From positions 1 through 64,000 of the forward strand of contig MU401558.1 in the NCBI GenBank assembly GCA_022579005.1: 64,000 nt of DNA. Direction: 5' to 3'. Below are positions 11,622 to 23,467 of the stretch, one piece after another. The position numbers and the translations under genes are program-made. The notes beneath the pieces are model-generated. The model was given only the letters and a program-made list of their open reading frames with translations, did not search any database and was not told the DNA's origin. This DNA comes from Poronia punctata. Taxonomy: Eukaryota; Ascomycota; Sordariomycetes; Xylariales; Xylariaceae. Positions within the stretch are counted from its first letter, which is position 1. The number at the start of each line of letters is the position of its first letter.

Positions 11622-14600
11622 CTAAACCCTTAACCGCGTACAAGTAAGCAAACCACCAAACGCAAGCACACGATAAATAGTCCCTATAGCGAACAGAATA
11701 ACCAGGTTGATCCATCGGGCATTCAGATTGAATCCCGTAATGGCAGCCGCCAAGTCGACGTTATAGAGATACCGGAAAGGTTCGACCAGCTGGCTGAAGT
11801 ATACCTCTGCGAGCCAGGTGCCCGGGGATGCTCGCCAGAGCCATTCCATATGCCAGTCCCTGACGCTGGATAGGGGTGGCGCGGCTCCGCAGAGGATGCC
11901 GACGATTAGACTTATCATTGTTGCGAAGAGGGGGGCGTCTTCCCTTCGGACGACCACTGCGAAAAAGGAAAACGGTTAGTAAATATACGGCGGCAGAGGC
12001 TTCGGGGGGGGGGGATGTTGCTAGACATACTGGATACCATACTGGCTAAGCCGTAAATGCAGTAGAAATATACCAGGTTCGTGGTAAAGGCGATGCCCCA
12101 GTTGATAATCGGGGTAGCGAGCAGGAGGATCAGGGTAGTAAAGTGCAGGCACGCGCAGACCATCCGCGGTACTACCGACAGGTTCTTGGCCGCGAAATAC
12201 GCGATTCGTGAGTGACCGGCCTCGGCCTCGCGGCGGTAGAGCAGCATCTCCTCGGAGAAGACCTTGACGCCAGGGGCGCCGGAGACCAGGCCGATGGCGA
12301 TGGCCGTCAGAAGGGCAAGCTGCGGGGCCGACGAGAAGTCCGAGGCGACGGATAGCACCTCCAGGGGCGCGTTATAGATTCCTTTAAACAGGATGCCCTT
12401 CCTACTATTCTGCGCCAGTCCGAGCAGGATGCCTGATAGTGAGGCTAGGCCCATCTCGAACCAAAAGGTCGACTTGGCGCGCCATTGTTGGAGGACAGCA
12501 CGGCGCAGGCAAAGCCAGAGCTGCTTTAAGCGGGGCGCGCCGCGCTGCCTTAGGAGTTCGCGCTGGATTGTCGTGACCTTCTTCACCGAGGCCCGATCGG
12601 GGATGGACGAGGCATGACGACTTTTGATATTGGCGCTCTGGCGCGACGATGCCCAGCTGGCAATCAGGGCCTCCTTGGACACGTCACCGGCTCCCTTGTA
12701 GATCTGGCCGTTGCCCGTGACGATGTCGGTGATGACATCACCAGCATTTCCGTGTTCGGGGAACTGGAAGCCCAAGTTTTCGAAATACTCCTGCACTTCA
12801 CTGCCGCGGCCTTCGTAGATGGTCTGCCCGTTGCCTAGCAGGATTAGTTCGTCGAGCATCTCGAAGATCTCGGCGCGCGGCTGATGGATGATGACAATGA
12901 CAGAGATGCCCAGACGCGCAATCGCTTTCAGAGTGCGCATGATGGATGATGCCGACGTCGCGTCCAGACCGCTCGTCGGCTCGTCTAGAAAGATGGCCAT
13001 CGGTGCTGCTGCTAGTTCCATTCCGATGCTCACTCGCTTCCTCTGACCGCCACTGATGACGGGCTTTCCAACGCTGCCGACTAACGAGTTGCGCACGTGG
13101 GACAGCTCCAGACAATCTACGACCGACTCGACGTGGGCTCGAATGTCTACGTCCGCCCACGTCCGCGGCAGGCGGATCCTTGCGGAATGCAGCATGTTTT
13201 CGTACACAGTCAGTTCTGGCAGCACGATGTCATCCTGCGGGACGTAGCCAATAAGTTTCTTATACCGTTTTATCTTGCCCGGGATATTGTTGATTGCCAC
13301 AACGCCACCCGTATTTGTGGTCTTGCCCATCAGCACGTTGACAAAGGTAGATTTGCCAGCTCCGGAGCCTCCCATGACGGCGGTGAGAGACCCGTGCTCT
13401 ATGGAGCCCGTGACGTTCTGCAGGATCGGCCTCGGGGCACCCTTGGGGTGGAAGCTCAGTGAGTTGTAGGAGAAGGATAGACCGAACTGAGTAGCGTCGG
13501 TTGCCTTTCGCATCGAGTCGACAAAGGCGCGTAGCTCCGGCGTTAGGCCGACGTCGTACTGGCCCAAATCGGAGCGTGACGGAGTCGGCAGGTCAAGCAT
13601 GGCCTGGAACCCAGTCCAAGTTTCGGCTCGCGAGGGCATGTACGTGGCATTCATCGGCATCATCTCGTGGTCGTTATCAGTCTCGTCCGGCAGCTCTTTG
13701 TACCCGGTCATGCTCGCCGATATAGCGCCGAGTCCCTTCGGTCTGTGCACACTGTGCGCATCGCGCGCGTTGCGGAACCGCCGGTTAATGGCATACCAGA
13801 TAAGCGTCGCAACGAGGATAGCGTCGAGGAGGAGGAGGACAAAAAGTGGTATCAGGAGGAATTGGCGCGTCGCCTTCTCCTTACAATAGCTGCCGATAGT
13901 ACAGGGAGTCGGTGTCGCAGCGCCTGGCTGGCAGTATGTGCCGGCCGGACAGGGTATCTTTTTGCGACCACGCTCCTCCGGCGGGCAATAATACCCGCTC
14001 TGGCACACGACCGGTTCGAATTGTCCCATCGGCATGGCCTCCCCTTGGTACATGCAGATCTCGCCCGATAATCTGGATATGTGACACTCCGTTATCGGCG
14101 GGCAGTACTGCGGAAGCGAGTTTATCGTGTTGTTTTTGCCTGTATGAAATTGTCAACATGGTTCTCAGCTACGGCAAGGGAACACAGCCCTCGGAAGGCG
14201 GGCAAACGAACACAAGAAACCCTCGGGACAGCCGCTCTTGGCCCAAGATTTCTCATCTTGGATCTCGATGGGAATCCCGCCGGGGCGATAACATGGCACG
14301 GCAGATACTGGTAACTCGTCCGCCTTTGTCTCCTCATACGCTCGGTAGAAAGCCGTGGAGAAAGTCGTGTGGTTGATGCCGGTGCAGGCCTTGTCAAATA
14401 GTGTGAATTTCTCTGCTCTGGCCGCCACAAGCTCATCGGAACGAGAATCCCACATCAAGGCATGACTGAGGTCCGGACCGTTTGACGAATCATAGATGGG
14501 GCCATCTATCCTGGCGCCATCGCCTTCACTTCTAAACCATTTGCCCGTGGTTACTGTATATACTCCTTGTGTCTGATTTCCGATGCATTGCCAAGCCGGT

Positions 14601-14815
14601 TCAACTGATGAGGTCTGTCGCCTGTTCTTTCCGCCGGCATCTTCGTCAGTACTGTCGTCTATATCAAAGCCACCGCCCGGGCTGAGGTCCCGCAGCGAAC
14701 AAAGACATGCTTCCGTGTCGAGGAAACTCGGGCCATAAGCAGGCTCTTTTGGTAGGAAAGGGTCCTGCGGCGCTTCCTTCATAAGCGAGCCATAGGCTTC
14801 TAGGCCGTTAGCCAT
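11622..14815 (-). CDS. ABCG-subfamily half-size ABC transporter with Cys-rich N-terminus
   Basis: Three exons: 14815-14212, 14139-12031 and 11956-11622. The introns are 72 nt (donor GTTCGT) and 74 nt (donor GTATGT), both in phase 1, giving 1015 residues. The N-terminal part contains CPEGFLC, YCPP and CPAGTYC repeats, a Cys-rich extracytoplasmic region like that of plant ABCG24/28 and related fungal proteins. A membrane segment follows near 295-319. The ATPase domain has Walker A GGSGAGKST (about 458-466), signature ISGGQRKR (about 563-570), Walker B IFLDEPTSGLD (about 584-594) and H-loop His near 620. The C-terminal third is the ABC-2 membrane domain. It should act as a dimeric ATP-driven exporter, with lipid-like or hydrophobic substrates typical of the subfamily; the actual substrate is unknown. 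The start at 14815 is the first ATG after a TATA box, so no classical signal peptide precedes the Cys-rich part. Confidence 0.9.
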
Positions 14816-16878
14816 CACGAATCCAGATCTGAATCGTACTCTTCGGCGTAGGGTCGGCTTATGCTAGAAGGAAATCGACCGGCCGTTCCAGAGTTCCAGA
14901 CACCGAGCAAAAAGGAAAACACAAAAAGGTCAGGCGAGAGATTTGCCAATGCTGTGGCTCCCCCTGGGGAGTGGGCTGTCCTTGAGTTTTTATAAGCTGA
15001 CCATCTCGTCATCCTCACCAGAGGGAAAACATATGACGCCTAAGGACCCTAGCTTGGACTAGGTACATGTTACTGGGTAGTGATATTATTGAGGCCCCGG
15101 TTAAGCCCCGCACAAGGCTCTCTACGACAGGCTGGAGAAGATGCGGGTGCCTGTCAAGGGTGAAGGAAAATTGCTTACTCGTAGCTGGGGCGCAGAATCA
15201 GAGGCCGACGCATGAGTGGTACGTGTAGGTCCTACGAAAAGTCTTTGGAGACGTACGATAGAGATTAGTAAGGTTAGGTAAGACCTAACGCGTACGGCAT
15301 CTCCATAGTGAGATTGAAAGATGTTAGTTTGGCATAGCTCGACGTGCCAACGACTGGTCAAGGATAGAGACCAACGGCTGGCGACGCGTTAGCCTGCTCG
15401 TAGTGACCGGCGCGATTGACAGAAGATGGCACTCTGGGTTAGGTCGTGGAATACATAATTAACCACGGATCCCGGCAATAACACAGTTGAGTGTTGGCCC
15501 TCTCCACCCACGCGGCCGCAAGGGGGGCTATGTCACGAATTCTCATCTTATCGGGTATTAGTTTATGCACCCTATCCACCATCAAGGTAAGGCTCTGTTC
15601 TTAAAATAAAGAAACAGAGACAAAACGGTTCATAATTTATTCAGCCCTAAAGACAATCAGAACGTTGCTCGGTCGGCATGCTGCGGTTTCGGGAACGACA
15701 ATGAGAACTCGTCGCCGAAGAGGAATCTTGGCAATTACGTACTACCTCTGGTCTGTGCATTAACAGTATTATGTAATGCTCCATTACGAGTATAGCTCCA
15801 ACCTTACCTAGCAGCTTGGTTGATTCTTTGGAAGGGCCTCGGATTTTTGAACTTGTTTGACATGTACGTACCTAGCTTTGACAAGCTGCTGGGTTATCAA
15901 TAAACGCTGCAAAAGTCATTGGCAAAGGTTTGTCTCGTCCTCGAGTTTAAGGACCTATCGTACAGAAAAACAAAATTGTTGTCTCGTTGTTGGGCCTCGC
16001 TCGGACTCTAAATGCAATCCTAGGGCTGAGTTTTCATTTACTAAAAGTCTTGGCCTACCAAGAGTAGGAGCGAGCTCAGCTCCAAGACTCCACAATAGGC
16101 GTAACCTAGTAGGTATTCTAGAAGTGGTATGGAATACATCCTCTAGGTACGATCGGAGTCCGTGTATTAAAATTATGCATCAAGTTGATATGTGTACATA
16201 TCCATTGAAATGTTTCCTACTCGTAAGTATCAATTTCGAGGCGCTGCTTCTGATCGTGGTTACGTCTGGGAATTATACTCTTCGGCTAGGTAGGTAGTCT
16301 AGAGTACTGTCGATTTCGTTCCAATCCAGATTTCACTTCAAGTCTTTTGCTTACATTTGATCCCCATCTATCCAAACCGATTAAGAGTAGGTATTGCATT
16401 CCTTTTTAGCGGTGACACACACCTACGCGAGGAAGCACACGCCCAATCCCAAGAGCTTCAACATTCAAGTTGTGCTGGCCCCACTATGGAATGGCCAAGC
16501 CGGTTCCTGATAAAGGTACCCGGCTTTGGCGATACCCAAGGTGGTTAAATAAGGGCCTTCTCGCGTCAGCAAACCACATTGGCGAAATGCCTACTCGTAA
16601 ACGTTAGGATCAAGAGCACCTTCAGCCACGATGACGATCAAACCTAATCCAGGAGCTAGGGACCCTTTCTAATCCTTCGCGTTAAGTGCACGTGTTCATC
16701 AGCCACGTCAGTTTCGTAGGCCCTGTCTATCGTAGTATCTATGATATATCGCAATTTGTGTTTGGGGCGGAGTGAAATCCCTTCGAGGCAATTTACAATG
16801 TGTAGAATCTAGATACATTACTGATACAAAATCTAGTGGCCAGGCTAAATATACAGTTATCTCACACACACCTTTGTT
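14816..16878. other. Intergenic region, no gene recognised
   Basis: About 2 kb between the ABC transporter promoter and the 3' end of COX15. The longest frame (15857-16297, +) has no recognisable family, lacks coding-like composition and is rich in Cys and Ser. Octamers TACGAGTA/TACTCGTA occur near 15785, 16219 and 16593. Nothing else stands out. Confidence 0.6.
14988..14994 (-). promoter_or_regulatory. TATA box of the ABC transporter gene
   Basis: TATAAAA on the minus strand, about 175 bases upstream of the ATG at 14815. No other ATG occurs between the two on that strand, which supports 14815 as the translation start. Confidence 0.5.
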
Positions 16879-18438
16879 TTATTTCTTCGGCAGAGCTTCC
16901 AGCTCCTTCTGAATTAAGCGGAGAGTCGATTTAGGCACTCTTAGGCGGTGACCTAGTATTAGAGTACCCGTCAGCAGGGCGAGCGCGCCAGCCTGGTGTG
17001 CTGCGGCTAGCGGGACGGGCACTATGTAGATTAGAGTGCTGATCCCTAACGCGACCTGCAGACAGACCAGATGAACAACGCCGTTGACACCTTTGCGGAC
17101 TTCTTTGGGGAGTATGGCAGAGACACGGCCCCTTCTGGCATAGGCAAAGAGGGCAAGGATGGAGCAGAATGTGGTCGTTGCAAGGATGCGATGGTCCAGC
17201 TGCACCAAGCTCGGGTTCTCCAGCATGTTTCTCCACCACAAGTCAGAGCCGTCTTCTTTGCGCGAGTAGAATTTGTCCCATAGCTCCGTAGCCGGTGGCG
17301 TCAACCCAAGTCCCATCTTAGGAAACTCGTTGTATATCAATCCAGCATCGAGCCCAGCGACTAGGGCTCCTGAGAGAACGGTGGTGAAAACTAGGGCAGT
17401 GAGTGCGCCTACCGACCTTCGGAAAGGAGCCATATTAGGATGTCGTAGCGTTTCGACGAGCTTCGTCGACGTCGCCGGATTGGCGAGAAGGCTCCGTGTC
17501 CTAAGAATGCTGAGGCCGGCAAGTAGCATCCATGAATAGCATACAAAAGCGGTAGCAAGGTGGGCGGTGAGTCGATACTGGCTAACTCTCGGATGCGAGC
17601 CCGGAGCGAACAAGTCGTCTTTCAAGCCCGACTTGACCATCCACCAGCCAATAAATCCCTGAAAGCCAATAAGCCCTGATATGCCGACCAGGCTCCAAGC
17701 CATTGGGACAGAGACACGTCGGCGAGCGATAAAGTATGCGGTAGGGATGACGAAAGAAAGGCCGATAAATCTACCCCAGAGACGGTGTGTCCATTCCATG
17801 TAGTAAATCTTCTTGAACTCGTTCAAATCCATGTGGGAATTCAACAGCTTGAACTCGGGCGATGCGCGGTACTTTTCGAATTCGGATTCCCAGTCCTGCT
17901 GGGTTAGAGGCGGGAGAGAGCCGGTGACGGGCTTCCATTCGGTGATACTGAGTCTAATCCAGGTCGAAGACCGAGTCAGCGGACGGAATCTCGACATGTC
18001 ATACACCAATCAAGTACCGTCTTACCCTGATTCTGTGAGACGGGTAAGGCCCCCAAATACTACGATGCCGAAAACACTGGCTGCGCTGCCCAGAAGCCAG
18101 TATGCGACCGACTTGGAGCTTGTGGCGGGAAACGCTCGCTTCGACACCCGGTCGGCAGTTTGTGAAGCGGCTTGTGTAGCGGCCTGTGCCGCCGTGCTCA
18201 TGTTTGCATTTGTATTGGGGCCGAAGAAGAAAGCGGGCGAAAATGCCGACCTCTTCCTCCGCATCGGAGCTGTCGTGGAGGTCGTGGTAGCATGGCGGCG
18301 AGCCTGTCGCAAGGATTCGAGAATTCGCGGTTGGGTTTGGCGGAGGCATTGGCGGCGGGCAATCGGCGCCCACGTGGATGCGACCGAACGCGACGGCCTT
18401 AGAGGCACGAAGCGCATGCCCGGCAATAGCAGAGACAT
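16879..18438 (-). CDS. cox15: Heme A synthase (cytochrome c oxidase assembly protein COX15)
   Basis: Two exons: 18438-18026 and 17953-16879, with a 72-nt intron (GTAAGA...TTAG), encode 495 residues. COX15 hydroxylates heme O to make heme A for cytochrome c oxidase, in the inner mitochondrial membrane. The N-terminus is rich in Arg and Ser with few acidic residues, as expected of a mitochondrial presequence. The core starts with GGLTRLTESG/LSITEW, which spans the intron. The four conserved heme-ligand-type histidines are visible: EWTHR (near 194), LTAHLATA (near 269), LDHRILA (near 392) and AAHQAGAL (near 457), each in or beside a membrane helix. The frame stays open upstream to 18513 but only through a TTG, so the first in-frame ATG at 18438 was chosen. 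Confidence 0.95.
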
Positions 18439-20300
18439 TCTGGCATATGGTCGAGTGCCAGAATTGAGGGTCACAAGAAAGGGCCAACCAAAGCTTCGGT
18501 TTGGATCGGACAACCTATTATCACTACCATATCGGGAACAAAGGTTTACCTAGCTGTCCTGCCGGTCCGCTCCGGAACTTTTTAATAGTGGATACAGCTC
18601 TAGAAAGGTACCTACTCGTATGTATATGTGGATACTGGGCACTATTCAGTACCGTAACGTCCACCTCAACAACATCAAACAGTCCAAAGCATTAGGATTG
18701 ATCAATTTTATCCTATTCTGTCTCGTAATTTAGATATCTTGTCCCTGCTCTGACTTACCAAGCTGACCACCTACACGTATATTGCGGTTTTCCTAAGTTA
18801 CCCCACTTCCCTTCTCTCCAAAGGGATAGGCCAACAAAGGTGAGACCCTCATTCACACCCTATCTAGTCCCCTTATTTTGATAGACGTTAAAATTCTACT
18901 ACTACTACTACTACTAGTCCTCCTATTTTTCCTTCTCTACAAGTAATGATTGACTAACACCATGAGAAGCCTTGAAAGAATATGTGTGTCCATATCGTAT
19001 CAATACCGCCAGCCGATAAATAACCTCAACGCTCTAAAGTTCTCATCAACTGACAGCCAAAGGGGTCATCTGACGCACTTCTACATGTGCTTTCCAAATT
19101 CCCTCCATCAACAACCTTCAGTACCCGGGAATCGTGCGTCATGTTAAAACCACAAATCCAGCTGCCCCCCAAGCTTTGTTTGTCTCGGAAACCATTCAGC
19201 CGCCCCGTGATAAAAATCTCCGAATTGGCCGGTTGTTTCTCGCTTAACCTTAGATAGGTCATAATACCTCGAGACTTTGCCTTGGCATCGGGCTCCCGGT
19301 TTGAAGGACCGGAGAGGCGAAGTTGGCCGCTTCCGCATCGTATACATCCTTCAACAGCGCCTTTTATGATTCCTTATATATAACCGTCCTGGCTACCTAA
19401 AGTCTGCAGCAGATAGTCTCATGACGATGATGAGGAGGGATGATAATGCACGTCGGACATGTGCCGACATCGTTGTTTCGTCTCCACTGTGTCTAGAACG
19501 CCACAGGCTCCAAACTCCATGCAGAGCCTCGTAAATGCAATCACGTGGTTTACCTGAGGTACTATTTAGTAGTTTTTCGTTTCTATAAATCATGTCTAGT
19601 TTTCAGATACCCCTGATTAACAAAGCAGTAACACAGAGTGTGTTTAACCATGCTTGCCGTGTGCCTACTTACCTAGCAAGCGAGCACGTATCTAAAAGTT
19701 ATAGGAGGTCAGGAAGCAGGTATAGAAACTGAGGCTCTGTTGCCGGTGACGACCGGCATGGTAGGGCCTACGTGACATAACGAGTATGTAGATAAATCAT
19801 TCGTTGTATGCCTCAAAGTGACTGTTAACATAAATAAATAAATAAATAAACCCATATAACCCCAGGAATGCGCCGACTAGGTATGCCTCTAGGAGTACAA
19901 AACAACGCTATGCGAAGACAACAATAAGGTTCGGCGATGAGCCAATAACCATTAACCACCCAAAACTGCTTTCCGCCTCACCCGTGAAAATGCCTTCCCC
20001 CGACCCTCTTTTGCTTTTCTGTCATGCCGAATAGAGAAATGAGAAACGTTTGTCGAGTCGTGTTCGAATATCGTCTGAATTCCAACCTCCGATGTCGATG
20101 TCGTCACGTGCCGTGTGTAGTCTTGTTTATAGCTTGGGCTTATCGACGTCGTCTCTCGGAATTGTCACGCCTTGAAAATTTGTTCGCAGGCCAGTGTTAT
20201 TTTGAGTTTCTCTGATATCTCGACGGACGGGAAGAAGTTTGGGCTCATTTTCTTTCCCCAATCTTTTTTTATATGTGATGGTTTTTTTTTTTTTGGAAAT
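18439..20300. other. Intergenic region, no gene recognised
   Basis: About 1.9 kb between the COX15 promoter and the 3' end of the dioxygenase gene. Only short frames occur. There is a (CTA)n microsatellite near 18897-18915 and an (AAAT)n run near 19831-19851. A T-run near 20282-20294 lies just past the dioxygenase stop codon and may belong to its 3' end. Confidence 0.6.
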
Positions 20301-21258
20301 TTAAATCACCTTACCCTTGTAGTCCTTGGGCGCGAGGATGACGTTGTATTCCAGCTCGAGCTCGGCCTTGCTGTCGCCCTTGAGCGGCTTGAAGTCGACG
20401 ACTAGGTCGTCCTTGACGGCGAAGACGGTGTCCGTCTCTAGCCAGGGGTCGTCCTTGGGATACAACTGTGTGGTGCAGCCCTTGTATTCGGCATGTGTGA
20501 CCTGGCACAGCGTTAGCTCGCGGCAGACAAGAAGAACATTAAAATCGGACTTACCATGATATGAATATGAGCGGGACGCATAGGGTGGCGGTCCATCATC
20601 TGCAACAGCTTATACGAAGGCCCGTCGGTGGGCAGCGAGTAAGCAGTCGGGTGGTAGCAGTAGAACCAGTACTTGCCGTTCTCGTCGGCACGGAACTTGC
20701 CGCGCAAGTTGTTGGGCGTCTGATTATCCGGGTCCTGGAAATCGTACTTGCCGTTTGATGACGCCTGCCAGATGTCGAAGACGGCGTTGGGGATCGGCTT
20801 GCCCGTGATAAGGTCGCTGATGACACCATGCATCAGGCAGACACGGCCGTTGGGTGCCGGGTCCTGAATGATGCTGCCTCCGTTCTCGCGGAAGGGCGCA
20901 TTGGGAGACCAGAACGGTCCCAGGATCGCCGACGACGTTGGGTCTACGCCGGTGTCTGAGATAATCTTGTGCGCGATCTCATCGACGAGTCTACGCATTG
21001 GCGTTTATTGGTCAGCTCTTATTTTAGTTTGGTAGGCCTGATAAAGTAGCTCTGCTCCCATGATCCCCTCTTCGGGGGGGGGGGGGGGGGGGGGGGGGGC
21101 CGCGGCGGGGGGGGGGGGGGCGGCCCGGGCGGGCGGCAGGAGTTGGGGGGGAGGGGGGCGCGGGGNNNNNNNNNNACATGTCGGTGTCACCCATTGGGTT
21201 TTTTTTGTCCACACTTTTTTTTTTTTGGGCTGCCGTTAAAAATTTCGAGGGGCCCCTT

Positions 21259-21294
<36 letters not shown>

Positions 21295-21674
21295 TTTTCT
21301 TTCTTGGCACGTGCTGGGCGCCACTGCGGGGGTTACGATCACAGTCGAAGGAAAAGAAATGAGATTCGCACTTACGTCTCGAGACCGAGGATATCAGAGA
21401 CGCGGTGGGCCTCGTTCCTCGTCTTGTTTGATTCAGCGTAAACGCGGCCGACGTCGTTCACGAAGTGGACGGCAGACATCCACTCGTCGATGGTCAGCTC
21501 GACTTCGCGGGAGAAATCGTGAAGATGTCTTATGAGCGCCCCGAGAACTACCCGGTTACGGGGTGTTACATTCGGACCCATGGTGTCCAGGACATGCTGG
21601 GTGAATCTGGGGTCAAATCTCGAGGCCTTAGGAGCCTGTGCGGCATTAGAGATACCGGTAGCGGAGGGTGACAT
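20301..21674 (-). CDS. Intradiol ring-cleavage dioxygenase (catechol/hydroxyquinol 1,2-dioxygenase type)
   Basis: Three exons: 21674-21376, 20990-20555 and 20501-20301, giving 311 residues with frame kept. The N-terminal part resembles the Dioxygenase_N helical domain of catechol and hydroxyquinol 1,2-dioxygenases. The catalytic domain supplies the non-heme Fe(III) ligands Tyr (GKYDFQ, about 182), Tyr ([10 protein letters not shown], about 207) and two His in RPAHIHIM (about 231 and 233). The enzyme opens an ortho-dihydroxylated aromatic ring between the hydroxyls, giving a muconate-type acid. The PTDGP stretch favours the hydroxyquinol/catechol class; protocatechuate cannot be excluded given the divergent neighbour at 23468. 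The frame is open upstream to 21728 only via TTG, so the ATG at 21674 was used. Intron 1 (385 nt) contains 10 Ns and long G and C runs, whereas intron 2 is 53 nt; the gap does not touch coding sequence. Confidence 0.9.
21076..21294. other. Assembly gap with flanking homopolymer runs
   Basis: Ten Ns lie at 21166-21175. A long, nearly pure G tract (about 21077-21118) lies on one side and a C run (about 21261-21294) on the other. All of it falls inside intron 1 of the dioxygenase gene. The composition is unlike any other intron here and suggests low-quality sequence or collapse at a gap, so the true length of this intron is unknown. Confidence 0.85.
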
Positions 21675-23467
21675 TTTGATGTCAAGTTCGGAGTCTATGT
21701 GGGTTTTGTTGGTCTCCAGAGACGACAACAGGTTAGATATAAGAAAGGCTTCTTTACAAGACGGTATTAGTCTAAATGTGACGACGGATATGACACACGG
21801 TCGAGCGAGATAGGTAAAAGAATGGACAAAAACGGGAGGAAGACCGGGAACACCAACATCACCGGCAGCCGGTTATTTATTTATTTTTCATGAGCTAGAC
21901 ACCTTATCCGCTTACCTGGTCATTCCACCCGCCACACCTAGGCAAGGCAATGCCCGCAGGCACATTAGAACGGTAGTAGAGATAGGTAAGTAGTGGAATC
22001 CTTACCTTGCATCTAGTTCAAGGGTCTTTGGAACGAGACGAACCCCGCCATTGCACACACCCCCAGATTTGTGGACCGGCAGCACCTTGCGGTCGCTTGC
22101 GGGTGAAATATCGCCCTTAGTGAGCGCAACTCAACCCATAATGCGCGCGAGTCAGAAATGTGCGGGAGTAATTGCGGGATTACGTACGTGCTTGCATGCT
22201 TCAAACTACTGACTGGGTAGACACTTCCCTGACCGAACGCCCGAAATGTAGCTCAAACCGTTGAAGAGCGCCTGAGGCGGGCGGGGCAGGCGGGCAGACA
22301 GCGCCTGCAGGCTGCAACACCCCCCCCCTGAGCGAGCGAACCAACAGGGACTTGAATTTGGTATTTGGTCAATCGCCAATCGCCAATCGTTTGTATTCCA
22401 CATTCCGCCATCGTGATTCGACCGTGTTTCAAAGAACAGGAACAGTCATCACTGGTATCTTGTCCTACTACAACCCTACAAAAGTCCCGCGAGCTTTATA
22501 AGTAGGAGGCAATCTATACAGAACAACAAACCCGGCACGGCCTATGAACAGGGTATCCCCAGGTCAGGCCCAGCCGTTCAAATCACGTCGGTGGCGGCCT
22601 GCAGGATCTGGTGGGGAAAACTGTTCGGTTGTTTTACACCAAAAAGGTGTTTATCCGGCAGGCGCTCCGTGGTAATACCAATAAGTTGAGACGAGAAATT
22701 ACCATCTTACTATTTTAGAAATGTAGCTCATCGATGTTGCAATTTGTACAATCGATCCATCGGCGACGGAGACGACCCCGGATGTGCGCCAAGATCCAAC
22801 ATATCTACCGCGACGGGGTGCCGAGCTTGTTAGACGGATGCCTCTCCCGATCTAACAGCCTTCATCTTTGCCTCTTCGCGTGGTCTTACTGTATATATTT
22901 TTCTGTAATTTCTCCGCAAACTGGAGCCGTTTATAGACATTCCCCACCGACCCCAAATTCTATACAGCTACTATCTATATCTAGTCGCTTGGGACGTTGT
23001 TGCTAATGTAGATTCTGCACCTATTCTCACATATGGATTGAACCTACTAACCTAGGCACAACTCTTCCCCGCTGTCCCTTTCTCGTTCGTTAGAGAACCC
23101 GCTGCGGGGACCTTTAGATTACCCTAGTTCGAGTAGCAGAGGCGAACGAGCCGATCCCTGGGTGCCGTTGGAGAAGCCGTTGTCTTCATATTTTCCCGAT
23201 ACCACTCCAAAGAAAAAAGTCGGCGTTGAATTGTATGCGAATTGCAACTTGCCTGTTCGTTTTGAATCTTCCCGTAAAATCGCAATTGGCCACGTGAGTC
23301 TCTCAAGGTAACAAACCGTCAGACCGAGCTGTGTTACACCCGACGATTGTCGTACAAGATTGTATGCAGCAGTTCTGAAATTTGGCTGTGCATTGGCAGT
23401 GGCTTGCTTCTCCGCTCCAACGAGATCGACCTCCGCATACCTTCCTGGCCCAGCCAGCAATTTCATC
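21675..23467. other. Divergent intergenic region between dioxygenase and muconate cyclase genes
   Basis: About 1.8 kb separate the two divergently transcribed aromatic-catabolism genes, so it holds both promoters. Only short frames occur. I could not pick out a convincing shared operator by eye. Confidence 0.5.

Noticed and set aside
14816..15018. An upstream hydrophobic frame (LFVFSFLLGVW) as a signal-peptide exon of the ABC transporter
   Set aside because: It is out of frame with the gene, needs an intron of about 40 nt with a poor donor, and its ATG lies upstream of the TATA box.
15857..16297. A 146-codon plus-strand frame between the ABC transporter and COX15 genes
   Set aside because: No recognisable domain, residue use like random sequence, no splice-linked extension and no supporting promoter pattern.
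18439..18513. A 25-codon N-terminal extension of COX15
   Set aside because: It would start at TTG; the first in-frame ATG is 18438 and already gives a good mitochondrial presequence.
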